Source: Blastocatellia bacterium
GTDB lineage: Bacteria; Acidobacteriota; Blastocatellia; UBA7656
Length of the DNA stretch: 64,000 nucleotides
Reading direction: 5' to 3'
NCBI GenBank assembly: GCA_035275065.1
Contig: DATENM010000063.1
Location: 79,689 to 143,688, forward strand
This document shows, in pieces, positions 43,901 to 53,927 of this stretch. Every line of letters begins with the position of its first letter. The stretch's first letter is position 1. The notes beneath the pieces were generated by a model, which made no database searches, was not told where the DNA came from, and saw only the letters and a list, made by a program, of their open reading frames with translations. A program made the position numbers and the translations under genes.

Positions 43901-46900
43901 GGGCAGGTACAACCGATTTTACGCGCACGTGTTTCAATCCCACATTGGTTCGATTCAACGGCTGCGGCCGTCGAGACTGGTTTGACATAGAGCTGGTTTC
44001 AATCCCACATTGGTTCGATTCAACGGGCGCGGCTTGGCGATGGGGCGCTGCCAGACGCCGGGTTTCAATCCCACATTGGTTCGATTCAACGGTCTTTAAG
44101 CAACAACACGGCGATCTCTTCATCTGAGTTTCAATCCCACATTGGTTCGATTCAACGCCGTGCCTGGCTAACGATGTGCCGCGAGGACTACGCGTTTCAA
44201 TCCCACATTGGTTCGATTCAACGATGGCCGCCTCGGTGGTCTTCGGCTCGACGCCGATGTTTCAATCCCACATTGGTTCGATTCAACGTTACGCGCACGA
44301 CATCCAGCAGGGCGTTGACCTTGCGTTTCAATCCCACATTGGTTCGATTCAACGTTGTAATGCAGGTTGAGGGCGAACGTGATGCCCAGTTTCAATCCCA
44401 CATTGGTTCGATTCAACGCCGCGCAAGTAGAGAAACGACGAGCCCGCTTGCTTAAGTTTCAATCCCACATTGGTTCGATTCAACGAAGAGCATCGAAGCG
44501 TTTTCACTCGCCCGCTCGGAGGTTTCAATCCCACATTGGTTCGATTCAACGGAGGTCGAGGCAGGTGATAATATCGGAATTCGGGGAGTTTCAATCCCAC
44601 ATTGGTTCGATTCAACGCCATCTGGCCGGTGTCAATCGGCGTTCGCTCGATCTTGTTTCAATCCCACATTGGTTCGATTCAACGACTTTCGCAGAGAAGT
44701 TCTACGCCACGGCTTTTGGGCGTTTCAATCCCACATTGGTTCGATTCAACGTCCGGCGACAGCGGCGGCGGCGCACCTATTGTCATCCGTTTCAATCCCA
44801 CATTGGTTCGATTCAACGCTTCGGCACAGTCCACAACAGGACGCGGGCGGCTGAGTTTCAATCCCACATTGGTTCGATTCAACGGCTTCGCCGAGTTCGA
44901 CGGCATAGGAGTTCAGTAGTGTTTCAATCCCACATTGGTTCGATTCAACGCTCCCCCTTTTTGATCTGTAGCCTGTGATATCCCAGGTTTCAATCCCACA
45001 TTGGTTCGATTCAACGGCGCTTCGGCGCGGTGTAGGGCACCGGCGCTTTGGCGTTTCAATCCCACATTGGTTCGATTCAACGCCGTTTCAGCGTCAATAC
45101 CCAATCCTGCATCGGGTGTTTCAATCCCACATTGGTTCGATTCAACGATCTGCCGCGTGGCGACGACCGCGCCCCTGGTCGCCGTTTCAATCCCACATTG
45201 GTTCGATTCAACGACTCCATATCGCGGTCGAGCCCCGCGACCTGCTTGGGTTTCAATCCCACATTGGTTCGATTCAACGCCGTTGGGCATATTCGTCTGA
45301 GCACACACTGGTAAGAGTTTCAATCCCACATTGGTTCGATTCAACGGCGGTGTCGTTGTAGACGAAGACCGCGGCGGGGGCGGTTTCAATCCCACATTGG
45401 TTCGATTCAACGTTGACCGATCCGGTCAGTCCGAGATGCAAAAATCGGGGTTTCAATCCCACATTGGTTCGATTCAACGACATGTCCGAAACAGAAATTG
45501 ACGATTTGATTGTTAGTTTCAATCCCACATTGGTTCGATTCAACGGTCAAAGGGTGGCTTTGACTGGTAGCCAGTCGCAAGGTTTCAATCCCACATTGGT
45601 TCGATTCAACGCAGGATATAGCACGTATCGAAGAAACTTTTAATGTGAGGTTTCAATCCCACATTGGTTCGATTCAACGCACGAGCGATAACAACAGCAC
45701 AGCGCCCACGCTCAAGTTTCAATCCCACATTGGTTCGATTCAACGATGATGCACTGCCAGGTTGAAAGTAACCATTGTTAGTTTCAATCCCACATTGGTT
45801 CGATTCAACGTACAGCTTACACAGTCGCATCTGTCGGCATGGTAAAGTTTCAATCCCACATTGGTTCGATTCAACGTAATTGAAATTACTTGGCGACGCA
45901 ACCGCACACGGCGGTTTCAATCCCACATTGGTTCGATTCAACGACTGCTGGCTTCGGCGCGGCTGATTTCACTAAGCAGGTTTCAATCCCACATTGGTTC
46001 GATTCAACGCCTTGAAAAAGGGGCGCACGCAGAGGGCCACCCCGAGTTTCAATCCCACATTGGTTCGATTCAACGTGGATTTGACGAGGGTGGCCCCGCA
46101 CAACTTCAGGCGTTTCAATCCCACATTGGTTCGATTCAACGCCCGCCGCGCTGGCGCAATCCAGGCGGGTATATCAAGTTTCAATCCCACATTGGTTCGA
46201 TTCAACGCATATATAATGACGCGGCCGTCGCCGCGAATAAAGTGTTTCAATCCCACATTGGTTCGATTCAACGCAGCCGTCGTGAGCTGGCCGCCTTCAC
46301 GATCAAGGCAGTTTCAATCCCACATTGGTTCGATTCAACGGCGTCCAGACCTCATGGCGGTGGTTGCGCGTCAAGGGTTTCAATCCCACATTGGTTCGAT
46401 TCAACGGCGCCTCGATCAACGGCAGGCAGGCATCCACCCAGGGTTTCAATCCCACATTGGTTCGATTCAACGAAGACGTCTGCACCTTTCAACGACTTCA
46501 CGCTCAAGTTTCAATCCCACATTGGTTCGATTCAACGGATGCAATAGTGTTGTAGGCTTCACGCGCACGCTGCGGTTTCAATCCCACATTGGTTCGATTC
46601 AACGCCTGCGCTGTCATACACGGTGACGCCCACCGGCTTGCGTTTCAATCCCACATTGGTTCGATTCAACGCCTGCACCGCGCGTGCTGCATCAATCATA
46701 TTGTCCCGTTTCAATCCCACATTGGTTCGATTCAACGGATACGTTGAAGCCGCTGCATCAGGCGTTGAAGCTGGTTTCAATCCCACATTGGTTCGATTCA
46801 ACGACGGAAACGGTGCCCGGTGGTGCCTACTACGTCAAGTTTCAATCCCACATTGGTTCGATTCAACGGTGGACTCAAACAGAATGGGAACGCGGTTTAT

Positions 46901-47460
46901 TTATTGTTTCAATCCCACATTGGTTCGATTCAACGTCTGCGCCGTCGGCACCAACCTCACCGGCGCCGCCGAGTTTCAATCCCACATTGGTTCGATTCAA
47001 CGCAGGCCGCAGAGGTCGAGCGCGTTCAGGTCGGCAGTCGTTTCAATCCCACATTGGTTCGATTCAACGCCGTCGCGCCGGCGAGGCCGTAGACGACAGG
47101 AGTTTCAATCCCACATTGGTTCGATTCAACGCCGTGTGGACCGTGCTCGCCGGCAAGCGCGACTTGCGTTTCAATCCCACATTGGTTCGATTCAACGATT
47201 GAGGTCCTCGACGTCGCCCACCGGGCGAGCGAGGTTTCAATCCCACATTGGTTCGATTCAACGCCTACCCGCCGCGCGCGACAGTAGATTTCAAGCTGCG
47301 TTTCAATCCCACATTGGTTCGATTCAACGCGATTGAAAGGCGCCGATGGCGTGATCGTCATAGCCGTTTCAATCCCACATTGGTTCGATTCAACGCCGAC
47401 AACACCGTCGGCCGCGGCCGGCTCGATCTGGTTTCAATCCCACATTGGTTCGATTCAACG
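37905..47460 (-). CRISPR. CRISPR array, 144 full repeats (type I-B)
   Basis: A 30-base direct repeat, on the plus strand GTTTCAATCCCACATT then GGTTCGATTCAACG, occurs 144 times by manual count, spaced by mostly 35-37-base spacers (typical period 66). The reverse complement ends in ATTGAAAC, the usual 8-base 5' handle of Cas6-processed crRNAs, so the array is transcribed on the minus strand. Its leader is at the right (47461-47704), next to cas2. The newest spacers are then at ~47.4 kb and the oldest at ~37.9 kb. Repeats are essentially invariant; the only abnormal unit is at 43602. No spacer was matched to any genome here. All long frames in this interval are translations of the repeats. Confidence 0.97.
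43581..43675. repeat. Rearranged CRISPR unit with a truncated repeat
   Basis: A 30-base direct duplication (43581-43610 and 43646-43675) covers the end of one spacer, CATCAATCAGCAGTACGGCA and one more G, plus the first 9 bases of the repeat. The first copy stops after GTTTCAATC and continues into 35 unique bases with no repeat remainder; the second copy leads into a full repeat at 43667. The interval between full repeats is 131 bases instead of ~66. This looks like a recombination or slippage scar inside the array. Confidence 0.8.
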
Positions 47461-47704
47461 GCCTTGATTCTATAGCTTTCGCACTCGCAGAATCAAGGTT
47501 TTAGCACTCGTTTTTAGCAGGTTCAGACGTAAGGGCGTCGTCGGGCATTAATAAGGCTCAAAGTAGGAGAGCCTGACGACCTTCATTATCCATTTTGGAT
47601 AGCGCACTTAGTGGAAAGAAAGTTGATCTGTGTCGGCATAATTCCTCTTAAAACAGGCATTTTTATCCGGGGCAGACGACGGGTATTTTTGATAAAGCTT
47701 CTTC
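47461..47704 (-). promoter_or_regulatory. CRISPR leader
   Basis: A 244-base non-coding segment between the last repeat and the end of cas2. At the junction CCTTGATTCT (47462-47471) and AGAATCAAGG (47489-47498) form a perfect 10-base inverted repeat with a 17-base loop. A second, imperfect pair is GTCGTCGGGC (47537-47546) and GCCTGACGAC (47571-47580). The remainder is AT-rich (47585-47700). It should hold the array promoter and the sites that direct new spacers to the first repeat. The exact promoter is not resolved. Confidence 0.7.
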
Positions 47705-47968
47705 TCACAGCAGGTTATCCGTTTTTCCACGTTCGCAGCCGATCACTTGCTTATCTAACCACCGTTCCTCGCGCGCCGTGTAGATCAGCACCGAATCGCT
47801 CTCTTGGTTCATCAAACGGCCTAACCCGATCCGGACTTCTTCGATTTGTGACTCGGTCAACTCTCCTTCAAAAACCGAATTCTGTACCCAGTTCAAATGT
47901 CGTTTCAAAAACTTGTGGACTTTTCCCACCCGTTTCACCTCAACATCATAGACCAAAAGCACGTACAT
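47705..47968 (-). CDS. cas2: CRISPR adaptation endonuclease Cas2
   Basis: An 87-residue Cas2. The N-terminus MYVLLVYDVEVKRVGKVHKF has the conserved Asp in YDV and the ferredoxin-like first strand; NWVQNSVFEGELTESQIEEV is the typical middle. It bridges two Cas1 dimers in the spacer-integration complex. It is the last gene of the cas operon, 21 bases after cas1, and directly faces the leader. Confidence 0.96.
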   Translation of the reverse strand: MYVLLVYDVEVKRVGKVHKFLKRHLNWVQNSVFEGELTESQIEEVRIGLGRLMNQESDSVLIYTAREERWLDKQVIGCERGKTDNLL

Positions 47969-47989
47969 TGCCTGCCTCTCATCCTCGCT

Positions 47990-49249
47990 TTACCACCAGG
48001 TGCGGAAGGCTACATAAGGCTCGACATTCGTCAGGTGCTTGACCAGCTTATAGCACTCCAATCGAATTAATCTTTCGTAGCTCACTTTCCGGTGTAGCCG
48101 ACGATGTTCGATCGTTGTCTCCAGCCGCGCGTCCCATTCTTTCAGAACCGCCTTGCGGCCCGATTCTTTCAAGTAACAGCCGTTCAAGTCCTGAGAAAAA
48201 TCCCGCTGGTTGATCTGACGATTATTAATCAGCTTAAACAACATCCGGTCTGCCAGTATCGGCTTGAAGATCTCAGCCAGATCGAGCGCCAGCGAGAAGC
48301 GGCGCGCGCCAGGCTCATGCAAGAAGCTGATCGTCGGATTCAACTGTGTCCTGTAGATTTGCGTCAGCACCGCCGCATAGACCAATCCATTTGTAAATGA
48401 AATCAGCGCGTTGACCGGGTTGTCCGGCGGGCGCTTCACCCTCCGGGTGAACTCCGCGCGCTCGCGCAGGATTTTTGAGAAACCCTGGTAGTAACAACTG
48501 CGCGCCCGCCCTTCACAGCCCATCAGTTCATTGATGTCCTTTACCGCATCCACGCGCAGGACTTCGGCCTGCACGCCTTCGGTTTCGGCGTCCAGCGGGA
48601 TGCCCCGCGCACCATAATAGCGCAGGTTGCGCAGGATGTTGTGCAGCGCTGAATGAATGAACTCGCGGGCAATCGTCAGCCGTAGCCTTCGATTGCTGTA
48701 ATGTCGCACCTGCCTGACCAGCACGAAGCCGGCATTCAAATACTCGCGCGGGTAAAACGATCCCGAGTAGTAGCCATAGTAGTTGAAGAAGTGCACCGGC
48801 ACCTGATGCTGCGCCAGGAAGTTCAGCAGGCGGGCATTCAATTCCAATTCGCCGAAGGCCCACAGCGCGTCGACATCTTCGATGGGAATCACACGGCGCT
48901 CGGCGACCCGAACCGGCGCGTCTGCCGATGCGTCGGTCACTGGCCCAGCCAGTGCTTCGTCGCCGGAGACGGCTTCCGGCTCAAGCGCGAGATCGCCCAT
49001 CCCATCGACTAGCGCATCCGGCTCAAGCGCCGGGGCTGAAGCCTCCGCTTCATCTGCTATCTCGTCTATCGGTGCATTGAACTCGGCGGGTGCGTCTTGC
49101 TGAGGCGTGTTGAGCGAGAACAATTCTTCGATGACGCTTTTCTTGGTCGCGCCATTCGACGGTTCCGCTTCAGCCGTCGGCTCAAAGCAGAGCGTGTTGT
49201 CCTTGCGCCGCAAGCGGCCTGCGCGGGTCAAATAATAGTGTCTAGCCAT
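47990..49249 (-). CDS. cas1: CRISPR integrase Cas1 with an unusual acidic insertion
   Basis: A 419-residue Cas1, about 85 residues longer than usual type I-B Cas1. The start is ATG 49249, behind CGGAG; an upstream in-frame extension is not used. The first 30 residues (ARHYYLTRAGRLRRKDNTL) and residues from ~119 on (RVIPIEDVDALWAFGELELN) are normal. Between them, about residues 31-116 are a Glu/Asp/Ala/Pro-rich tract (DEIADEAEASAPALEPDAL) that looks disordered. The catalytic domain is intact: LMGCEGRARSCYYQ (Glu), FLHEPGARRFSLALDLAE (His and Asp). It integrates new spacers with Cas2; Cas4 next door would trim and orient prespacers. The insertion lies in the N-terminal beta domain, away from the active site. 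Confidence 0.95.
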   Translation of the reverse strand: MARHYYLTRAGRLRRKDNTLCFEPTAEAEPSNGATKKSVIEELFSLNTPQQDAPAEFNAPIDEIADEAEASAPALEPDALVDGMGDLALEPEAVSGDEALAGPVTDASADAPVRVAERRVIPIEDVDALWAFGELELNARLLNFLAQHQVPVHFFNYYGYYSGSFYPREYLNAGFVLVRQVRHYSNRRLRLTIAREFIHSALHNILRNLRYYGARGIPLDAETEGVQAEVLRVDAVKDINELMGCEGRARSCYYQGFSKILRERAEFTRRVKRPPDNPVNALISFTNGLVYAAVLTQIYRTQLNPTISFLHEPGARRFSLALDLAEIFKPILADRMLFKLINNRQINQRDFSQDLNGCYLKESGRKAVLKEWDARLETTIEHRRLHRKVSYERLIRLECYKLVKHLTNVEPYVAFRTWW

Positions 49250-49296
49250 AATCAACTCCGGTGTGCAATATTTGAAGACTTTGCTTGTAAGCACGC

Positions 49297-49821
49297 TCAC
49301 CCCCAGCAAAGTTCGGCGTAGCTACAAGACCGGCAAATCTTCATCCACTCGACTCCGGGGGCGCGCCGCAGCGCGACGATGCGCTGCATCTCCTTGAGCG
49401 TCTCTTCAAGGCGCTGTTGTTTCTCTGCGGTCAGCTCAACGGTTTTCGTCTGCCGCAGCTTCGGGTAATCAATCTGCCCGCTGAGGCCCTCAACGCCTTT
49501 GAGCTTGAGGTAATAGAGGTAATAGAGGAGCTGCATCTCGTGGGCTTCTTCCATTTTGTCGGTGAGCTTGACCTCGTGGATGCAGCCGTCCTCGCGCCAA
49601 TCGAGGACGATCTTGCCGTCGATGTCGAGTTCCTTTTTGCGCCGTGCATAGGCGTCTTCGTGAACCAGGCGGCCGAGGTGGACGCGGTCATGCTCGTGCT
49701 CCATGTGGACGCCGTGCGCGAACCACCAGAGCTTCTTGTGGCAGATGAAGTAGTAGCCGACTTCGGTGCCGGTGAATTGAGGTAGTTCTTTCATAAACGA
49801 TTCAGAGAATGTATCCGCCAC
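49297..49821 (-). CDS. cas4: Cas4 PAM-selecting exonuclease
   Basis: A 174-residue Cas4 (RecB-like, Dna2-type nuclease). FTGTEVGYYFICHKKLWWFA has the first cluster Cys, and CRSCSYAELCWG at the C-terminus the remaining three, together binding a [4Fe-4S] cluster. RecB-type acidic and Lys residues occur in KIVLDWREDGCIHEVKLTDK. It processes prespacer ends and sets spacer orientation with Cas1-Cas2. It overlaps cas3 by 20 bases and precedes cas1 by 47 bases. Confidence 0.95.
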   Translation of the reverse strand: MADTFSESFMKELPQFTGTEVGYYFICHKKLWWFAHGVHMEHEHDRVHLGRLVHEDAYARRKKELDIDGKIVLDWREDGCIHEVKLTDKMEEAHEMQLLYYLYYLKLKGVEGLSGQIDYPKLRQTKTVELTAEKQQRLEETLKEMQRIVALRRAPGVEWMKICRSCSYAELCWG

Positions 49822-52264
49822 CTTCTAACCTTATGCCCAATTCCGTTGAGTAGTCGCTGTTATCTGCCAATTTCCTTATTCCTAGAACTTCGTCATTAGA
49901 AAACGCCGGAAAAGCCTTATCTCTCGGCAGACGAAACTGCACAATGTCGCCAGCCATTTCGCGCAGTTTTATCTCAACTGCGATACGATTTTTCCTAGCT
50001 TCAGCAAAACTATTCCCCCTTTTTATGCCGGCTAGTTGTTGCAAATCTTCAAATCTCGAATCTTCAAAACTCTGTGGGATGAAGTAACGATATTCTTCAC
50101 CAAATCTTTGGTCATCTATCAGTTTAAATCTTCCAAGGGTTTCAAATTCCGCCTTATTTATATGCCGAGTCATGTGTAGATTGATATTGGTTTGTTCATG
50201 CTCGCCGATAGTCAGGTTGGTTCCGACAAACTCAAAGTATTTTTCTTGAACCGTTTTCATTTCAGCCTCAGAAATAAACTCTGGAAATTCTGCGCTGCCA
50301 AAATCAAGCAGCTTTTTGTCCTTTCCACGATAAATCAATTCGGCGGAAAGCCGTCCGCCTATGCTTTGCAAAGCGACGACACGAACTTTGCCGCCATCAG
50401 GATATTGGCCATTGCGATTGCAACGTCCAGCAGATTGAATCAAGTTTGGCAGTGGACACCAGTCCCGATATAACACGGGAAAGTCAATGTCCACGCCTGC
50501 CTCAATCAACTGTGTCGAAACGAGTACGATCTGTTTTTTGTCCTTTAGCCTTTGCTGACAATGATTCAATTTTGCGCGACGATCATTAAGAGTAAAGTGA
50601 GTATTGAGCAGAACACATTCATCAGTCCCATAAAACTCTTGCAGTAATGTGTAAAGGCGCTTGGTATCATCAATGGTATTCAAAATCACCAGACAGGAAT
50701 CACCGCAACTCTGGATTTCATCTGCAAGCTGTTCGACGGTAGAAATATGCTTTTCATTGCTGATAGTGTAACGGTTGAAAGCATCTTCTTTGTAGCAGTC
50801 CGCGCTCAATATCTCTGGTGGAGGCATATAGCCAATGAAAAGCTTTTCAGCCCTTTCATTATCGGGCTGATTGACAACATTCTCTTTTGGCTTGATTTTG
50901 AGATACGGCATCGTTGCGGTAGATACGACTGCATAGCTGTCGAACTGACGGCAGAATTCATCCAACAACGCCACGAAAAAAATATAGAGGCGTGGCGGCA
51001 ATGCTTGTATCTCATCTAATAGAAAGATCGTGCGTGAAAAGTTGGGCAATCGAAGCAGCGTCGCGTTTTTATTGCTGACTAATGTTTCAAAGACTTGGAC
51101 GAAGGTGGTGACAATAAACGGATGGTCGAAAGTCTCTACAGAAAAGTTTTCGCGTAAAAATTCTGCCAGCTTCTCTTCATTTTGTTCTGTTTCCAACTCG
51201 CCCTGTAATTTTTCGATGCGCGAATTTTCCGCGCGTGAATCAATGCGTAAAACCGCAACCTCATCTTTTAATCTGCCTTCGTCAAACTCGTTGAGGCCGT
51301 ATAAAACTTGTTTGCAAACGGCTTCGACCTGTTCCGTAATCGCCAGGAAGGGTAATGCATAAATCACCTTGAGCGCCGGATCGTGCCCCAGAATTTCTTT
51401 CGCCAGAGCAAGCAGCATCATGGTCTTGCCCGCGCCGGTCGGAGCTGACAGAGTGAAAACCCGCCTGCCTTCCTTCAACTTTGAGCGCAAGCTGTGAACC
51501 GCTACTTCTCGCATTCGCGTGCGCGCACGATTCAAGTCATTATCAGGCTTGTAACTGCCGAGCTTCTCGTCAATCCGTGCGGCGATATTCTGTTGAAAAT
51601 AAGGCTTGAGCCTTTCACACTTGTAATCTTCGTTGTCACCAGCATCCCGTTTGTCTGACTCAAGCAGACACGCAAACCCGAATTGAGTCTCAAGGAAAAA
51701 GGCGAGGGAGTCATTAATATGCATTGGTACATATCGCGCACTTCTGAAAATTCTCTCGCTCAAATCGGGCGATTCATTGATCTCGAATTTAGTATGCGGC
51801 AGGAGAAGTTGCAGGAAATCTGAAATCGGCAAGGGGTTTCTTTCCGCCAAAAACTTCTGCAAATCTGCAAATGGGCGCGAGTTGAAAATACCATCTGCAA
51901 AATTAGGCAAATCCCCATGGTGCCGTGCAATCATGGCGGCCAGGCTCAAGAATTTCTTAGGCGTGTCGCCGCACCATTCCTTTATTCTTTCCTGATTGCT
52001 TTGTGCGAAACAGAATAGGGCGTAAGCCGATAAATACGAATGCCCGGAATATCCCTGCGGCTTAATCGGAGTTAGCTTCGCTTGGAAATTCGGATTGATC
52101 TTTCCCAGGTCATGAAAGAGCGCAGCGACTTCAGCGATCTTGAGATTTAAGTTCGTAGGCAAACTTTCAGTGCGTCGCAAAACCTTTCGTGCTACACCGT
52201 GAAGGTGGTCTTGAAGCAGCTTGCCTGGATGAGAGAAAAAGCAGTTTGTTAGATCAGCACCCAT
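49802..52264 (-). CDS. cas3: CRISPR effector nuclease-helicase Cas3
   Basis: An 820-residue Cas3 with an N-terminal HD nuclease (VAALFHDLGKINPNF, H51-D52; later ARHHGDLP) and a superfamily 2 helicase. Helicase motifs: SAPTGAGKTMMLLALA (Walker A, near 265), IFLLDEIQALPP (DExH-like box, near 410) and STQLIEAGVDIDF with QSAGRCNRNG (motifs V and VI). It is recruited by the Cascade complex to nick and degrade invading DNA. The start overlaps cas5 by 16 bases and the end overlaps cas4 by 20. All catalytic motifs appear intact, so interference should be functional. Confidence 0.96.
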   Translation of the reverse strand: MGADLTNCFFSHPGKLLQDHLHGVARKVLRRTESLPTNLNLKIAEVAALFHDLGKINPNFQAKLTPIKPQGYSGHSYLSAYALFCFAQSNQERIKEWCGDTPKKFLSLAAMIARHHGDLPNFADGIFNSRPFADLQKFLAERNPLPISDFLQLLLPHTKFEINESPDLSERIFRSARYVPMHINDSLAFFLETQFGFACLLESDKRDAGDNEDYKCERLKPYFQQNIAARIDEKLGSYKPDNDLNRARTRMREVAVHSLRSKLKEGRRVFTLSAPTGAGKTMMLLALAKEILGHDPALKVIYALPFLAITEQVEAVCKQVLYGLNEFDEGRLKDEVAVLRIDSRAENSRIEKLQGELETEQNEEKLAEFLRENFSVETFDHPFIVTTFVQVFETLVSNKNATLLRLPNFSRTIFLLDEIQALPPRLYIFFVALLDEFCRQFDSYAVVSTATMPYLKIKPKENVVNQPDNERAEKLFIGYMPPPEILSADCYKEDAFNRYTISNEKHISTVEQLADEIQSCGDSCLVILNTIDDTKRLYTLLQEFYGTDECVLLNTHFTLNDRRAKLNHCQQRLKDKKQIVLVSTQLIEAGVDIDFPVLYRDWCPLPNLIQSAGRCNRNGQYPDGGKVRVVALQSIGGRLSAELIYRGKDKKLLDFGSAEFPEFISEAEMKTVQEKYFEFVGTNLTIGEHEQTNINLHMTRHINKAEFETLGRFKLIDDQRFGEEYRYFIPQSFEDSRFEDLQQLAGIKRGNSFAEARKNRIAVEIKLREMAGDIVQFRLPRDKAFPAFSNDEVLGIRKLADNSDYSTELGIRLEGGGYIL

Positions 52265-52965
52265 TGGCTTTCATCGCTGAATTGAAAATAATCACCGCTG
52301 GCAATCAGTTCTTTGCCTTCGGAGGGATAAATCACCCGCACATACTTTTCGGGGGGATTCCAGAAGTCGTCATTTTGAAATGTAGGGACCCGCTCCACGC
52401 CAAGCCGAAACCCTTTTGCGAAAGCTGATGTAGTAATGAGTTTGTCAGTTTTCAGTTGATGATGCTCCGTAATAAACGACTGCGTAACAAACTCGCCATT
52501 ACCTGCATGGAATTCGCCAGCCGCAATAAAGCTCAACTCAGCAGGGCAGTTGTGCAAACCCAAGATGGGCGTGAACCGCGCTTCTTGCGCTTGAATGGCT
52601 ATCTGGTAAGCGTCGAAATACTTAGCGGAACGCTCGTTCCTCAACGCCAGAGCCACCCGGTTTCTTGAGTTCTTCAGAAACTCCATTTGCTTCGGAGCCT
52701 TTTGAAAGAAGTCCACAACGTAACGCAATGTAAAGGCCCAGGATTCTTTCTTCACGGGGGTTCTGACACAAACTCCGTAAAGCAAATCTTCGGAAAACTG
52801 CGGAAAGAGTTGCGCCATCGCTTTCCGCTCGATTCCCAGCACCGCACCTATCAAACCAAGCAAAGCCGTCTTCGTGATGAAATCATGTGTAAGCGGATTG
52901 TTATTGGTTTCAGGCTTGCGGTAGTGTGCCCAATTCCCGCTGATGTCGAATAGAAAGCCCTTCAT
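52249..52965 (-). CDS. cas5: Cas5 (Cas5b/Cas5h), Cascade subunit
   Basis: A 238-residue RAMP-fold protein of the type I-B Cas5 family. The N-terminus MKGFLFDISGNWAHYRKPET and the following TKTALLGLIGAVLGIERKAM are characteristic. It caps the 5' handle of the crRNA in Cascade. It overlaps cas7 by 4 bases and cas3 by 16 bases, so the subunits are translationally coupled. Catalytic activity is not expected because Cas6 does the processing here. Confidence 0.92.
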   Translation of the reverse strand: MKGFLFDISGNWAHYRKPETNNNPLTHDFITKTALLGLIGAVLGIERKAMAQLFPQFSEDLLYGVCVRTPVKKESWAFTLRYVVDFFQKAPKQMEFLKNSRNRVALALRNERSAKYFDAYQIAIQAQEARFTPILGLHNCPAELSFIAAGEFHAGNGEFVTQSFITEHHQLKTDKLITTSAFAKGFRLGVERVPTFQNDDFWNPPEKYVRVIYPSEGKELIASGDYFQFSDESQWVLI

Positions 52966-53915
52966 AAGCTCATCTCGACAAACTTACTTGCGTTATTCAA
53001 CTCATCGCGCAGCTCTTTCTTCTCTGTGTAGAAATTGACCGCTGAAACGACAGGCGAGTTCACGGCCTCTTTTAAGCGTGAGAAATCAAGCGAATAATCA
53101 TCGCTATTACGAATCTGCTCATCACGCTTTTCTTTTGGCTCAAGTTTGATGAAGCGATCAACACCGTAGAGTTTCTTGGTTGGCTCTGCATAAACAACCT
53201 GCAAAAGCAGGAGCGAATTCTGGTTCGACTTTGTGCGTGTGTTGGCATTATTGACGCTCTCCCACAGCGCCTTGAACATCTCCTTGACATCAGCTTCACT
53301 CAGGCCCGTGTGCCGCGCTGAATAAGGATTGATCCAGCCGTGAATTTGATTGAGCGAATAGGGAACGACTGTTGTCGTGCCGATAGCCCCTCGTGATTTT
53401 TCTTCGCTTGAAGAAAAGACAGAGGTGTTTTGGTGAATACGCAGGTCGGCCTTGTTAAGCGACGGGTTGAGCAAAGCAAACTGCACAGGCCCTGTAAGAT
53501 TAACCGCGTCACCTTCTTCAGTAGAAATGCCTCCGAACAATCGCACATCGATACACTTTTGCATCAGCCTCAGTGTGTCAATTTCAGCTTTGCCTTTGGC
53601 CTTCGCGCGCTGCACCTCGGCATCCTGGCCGTATTTGCCTTTCAAAGCTCGCATGCGCAAAGCCGCCCCCGAGCCTTTAAGCTTCTCATCCGTCTCCAAT
53701 GCGCTTTTGTCGCTTACGACGAAAATATCAGCGCCTGTCGCAATGAAGTAATCGCGAATGAACCGCTTGATGCGAACATCGCTGACAAGAACTTTTTTGG
53801 TCTCGTCGTCATAACGTTGTTCGCCTGTGAAAGGATCGCCATTCGGAATTGAATATGTGCTCTCGTAGAGGAACAGAATTTCGGACTTCTGCACAGGAAG
53901 ATTGTCGTTGCTCAT
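52962..53915 (-). CDS. cas7: Cas7 (Csh2-type), Cascade backbone
   Basis: A 317-residue Cas7 of the type I-B Csh2 family. FLYESTYSIPNGDPFTGEQR and VSDVRIKRFIRDYFI are the family start. CIDVRLFGGISTEEGDAVNL is the conserved middle with the Gly-rich loop, and GPVQFALLNPSLNKA follows. Several copies coat the spacer part of the crRNA. It is 12 bases after cas8b and overlaps cas5 by 4. Confidence 0.95.
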   Translation of the reverse strand: MSNDNLPVQKSEILFLYESTYSIPNGDPFTGEQRYDDETKKVLVSDVRIKRFIRDYFIATGADIFVVSDKSALETDEKLKGSGAALRMRALKGKYGQDAEVQRAKAKGKAEIDTLRLMQKCIDVRLFGGISTEEGDAVNLTGPVQFALLNPSLNKADLRIHQNTSVFSSSEEKSRGAIGTTTVVPYSLNQIHGWINPYSARHTGLSEADVKEMFKALWESVNNANTRTKSNQNSLLLLQVVYAEPTKKLYGVDRFIKLEPKEKRDEQIRNSDDYSLDFSRLKEAVNSPVVSAVNFYTEKKELRDELNNASKFVEMSL

Positions 53916-53927
53916 GGTTTCCCTCCA

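Noticed and set aside
37902..47475. Dozens of long open frames with FNPTLVRFN, VSIPHWFDST, FQSHIGSIQR, LNRTNVGLK or VESNQCGIET repeats
   Set aside because: They are six-frame translations of the stop-poor 30-base CRISPR repeat with variable spacers between; none has the start signals or composition of a gene.
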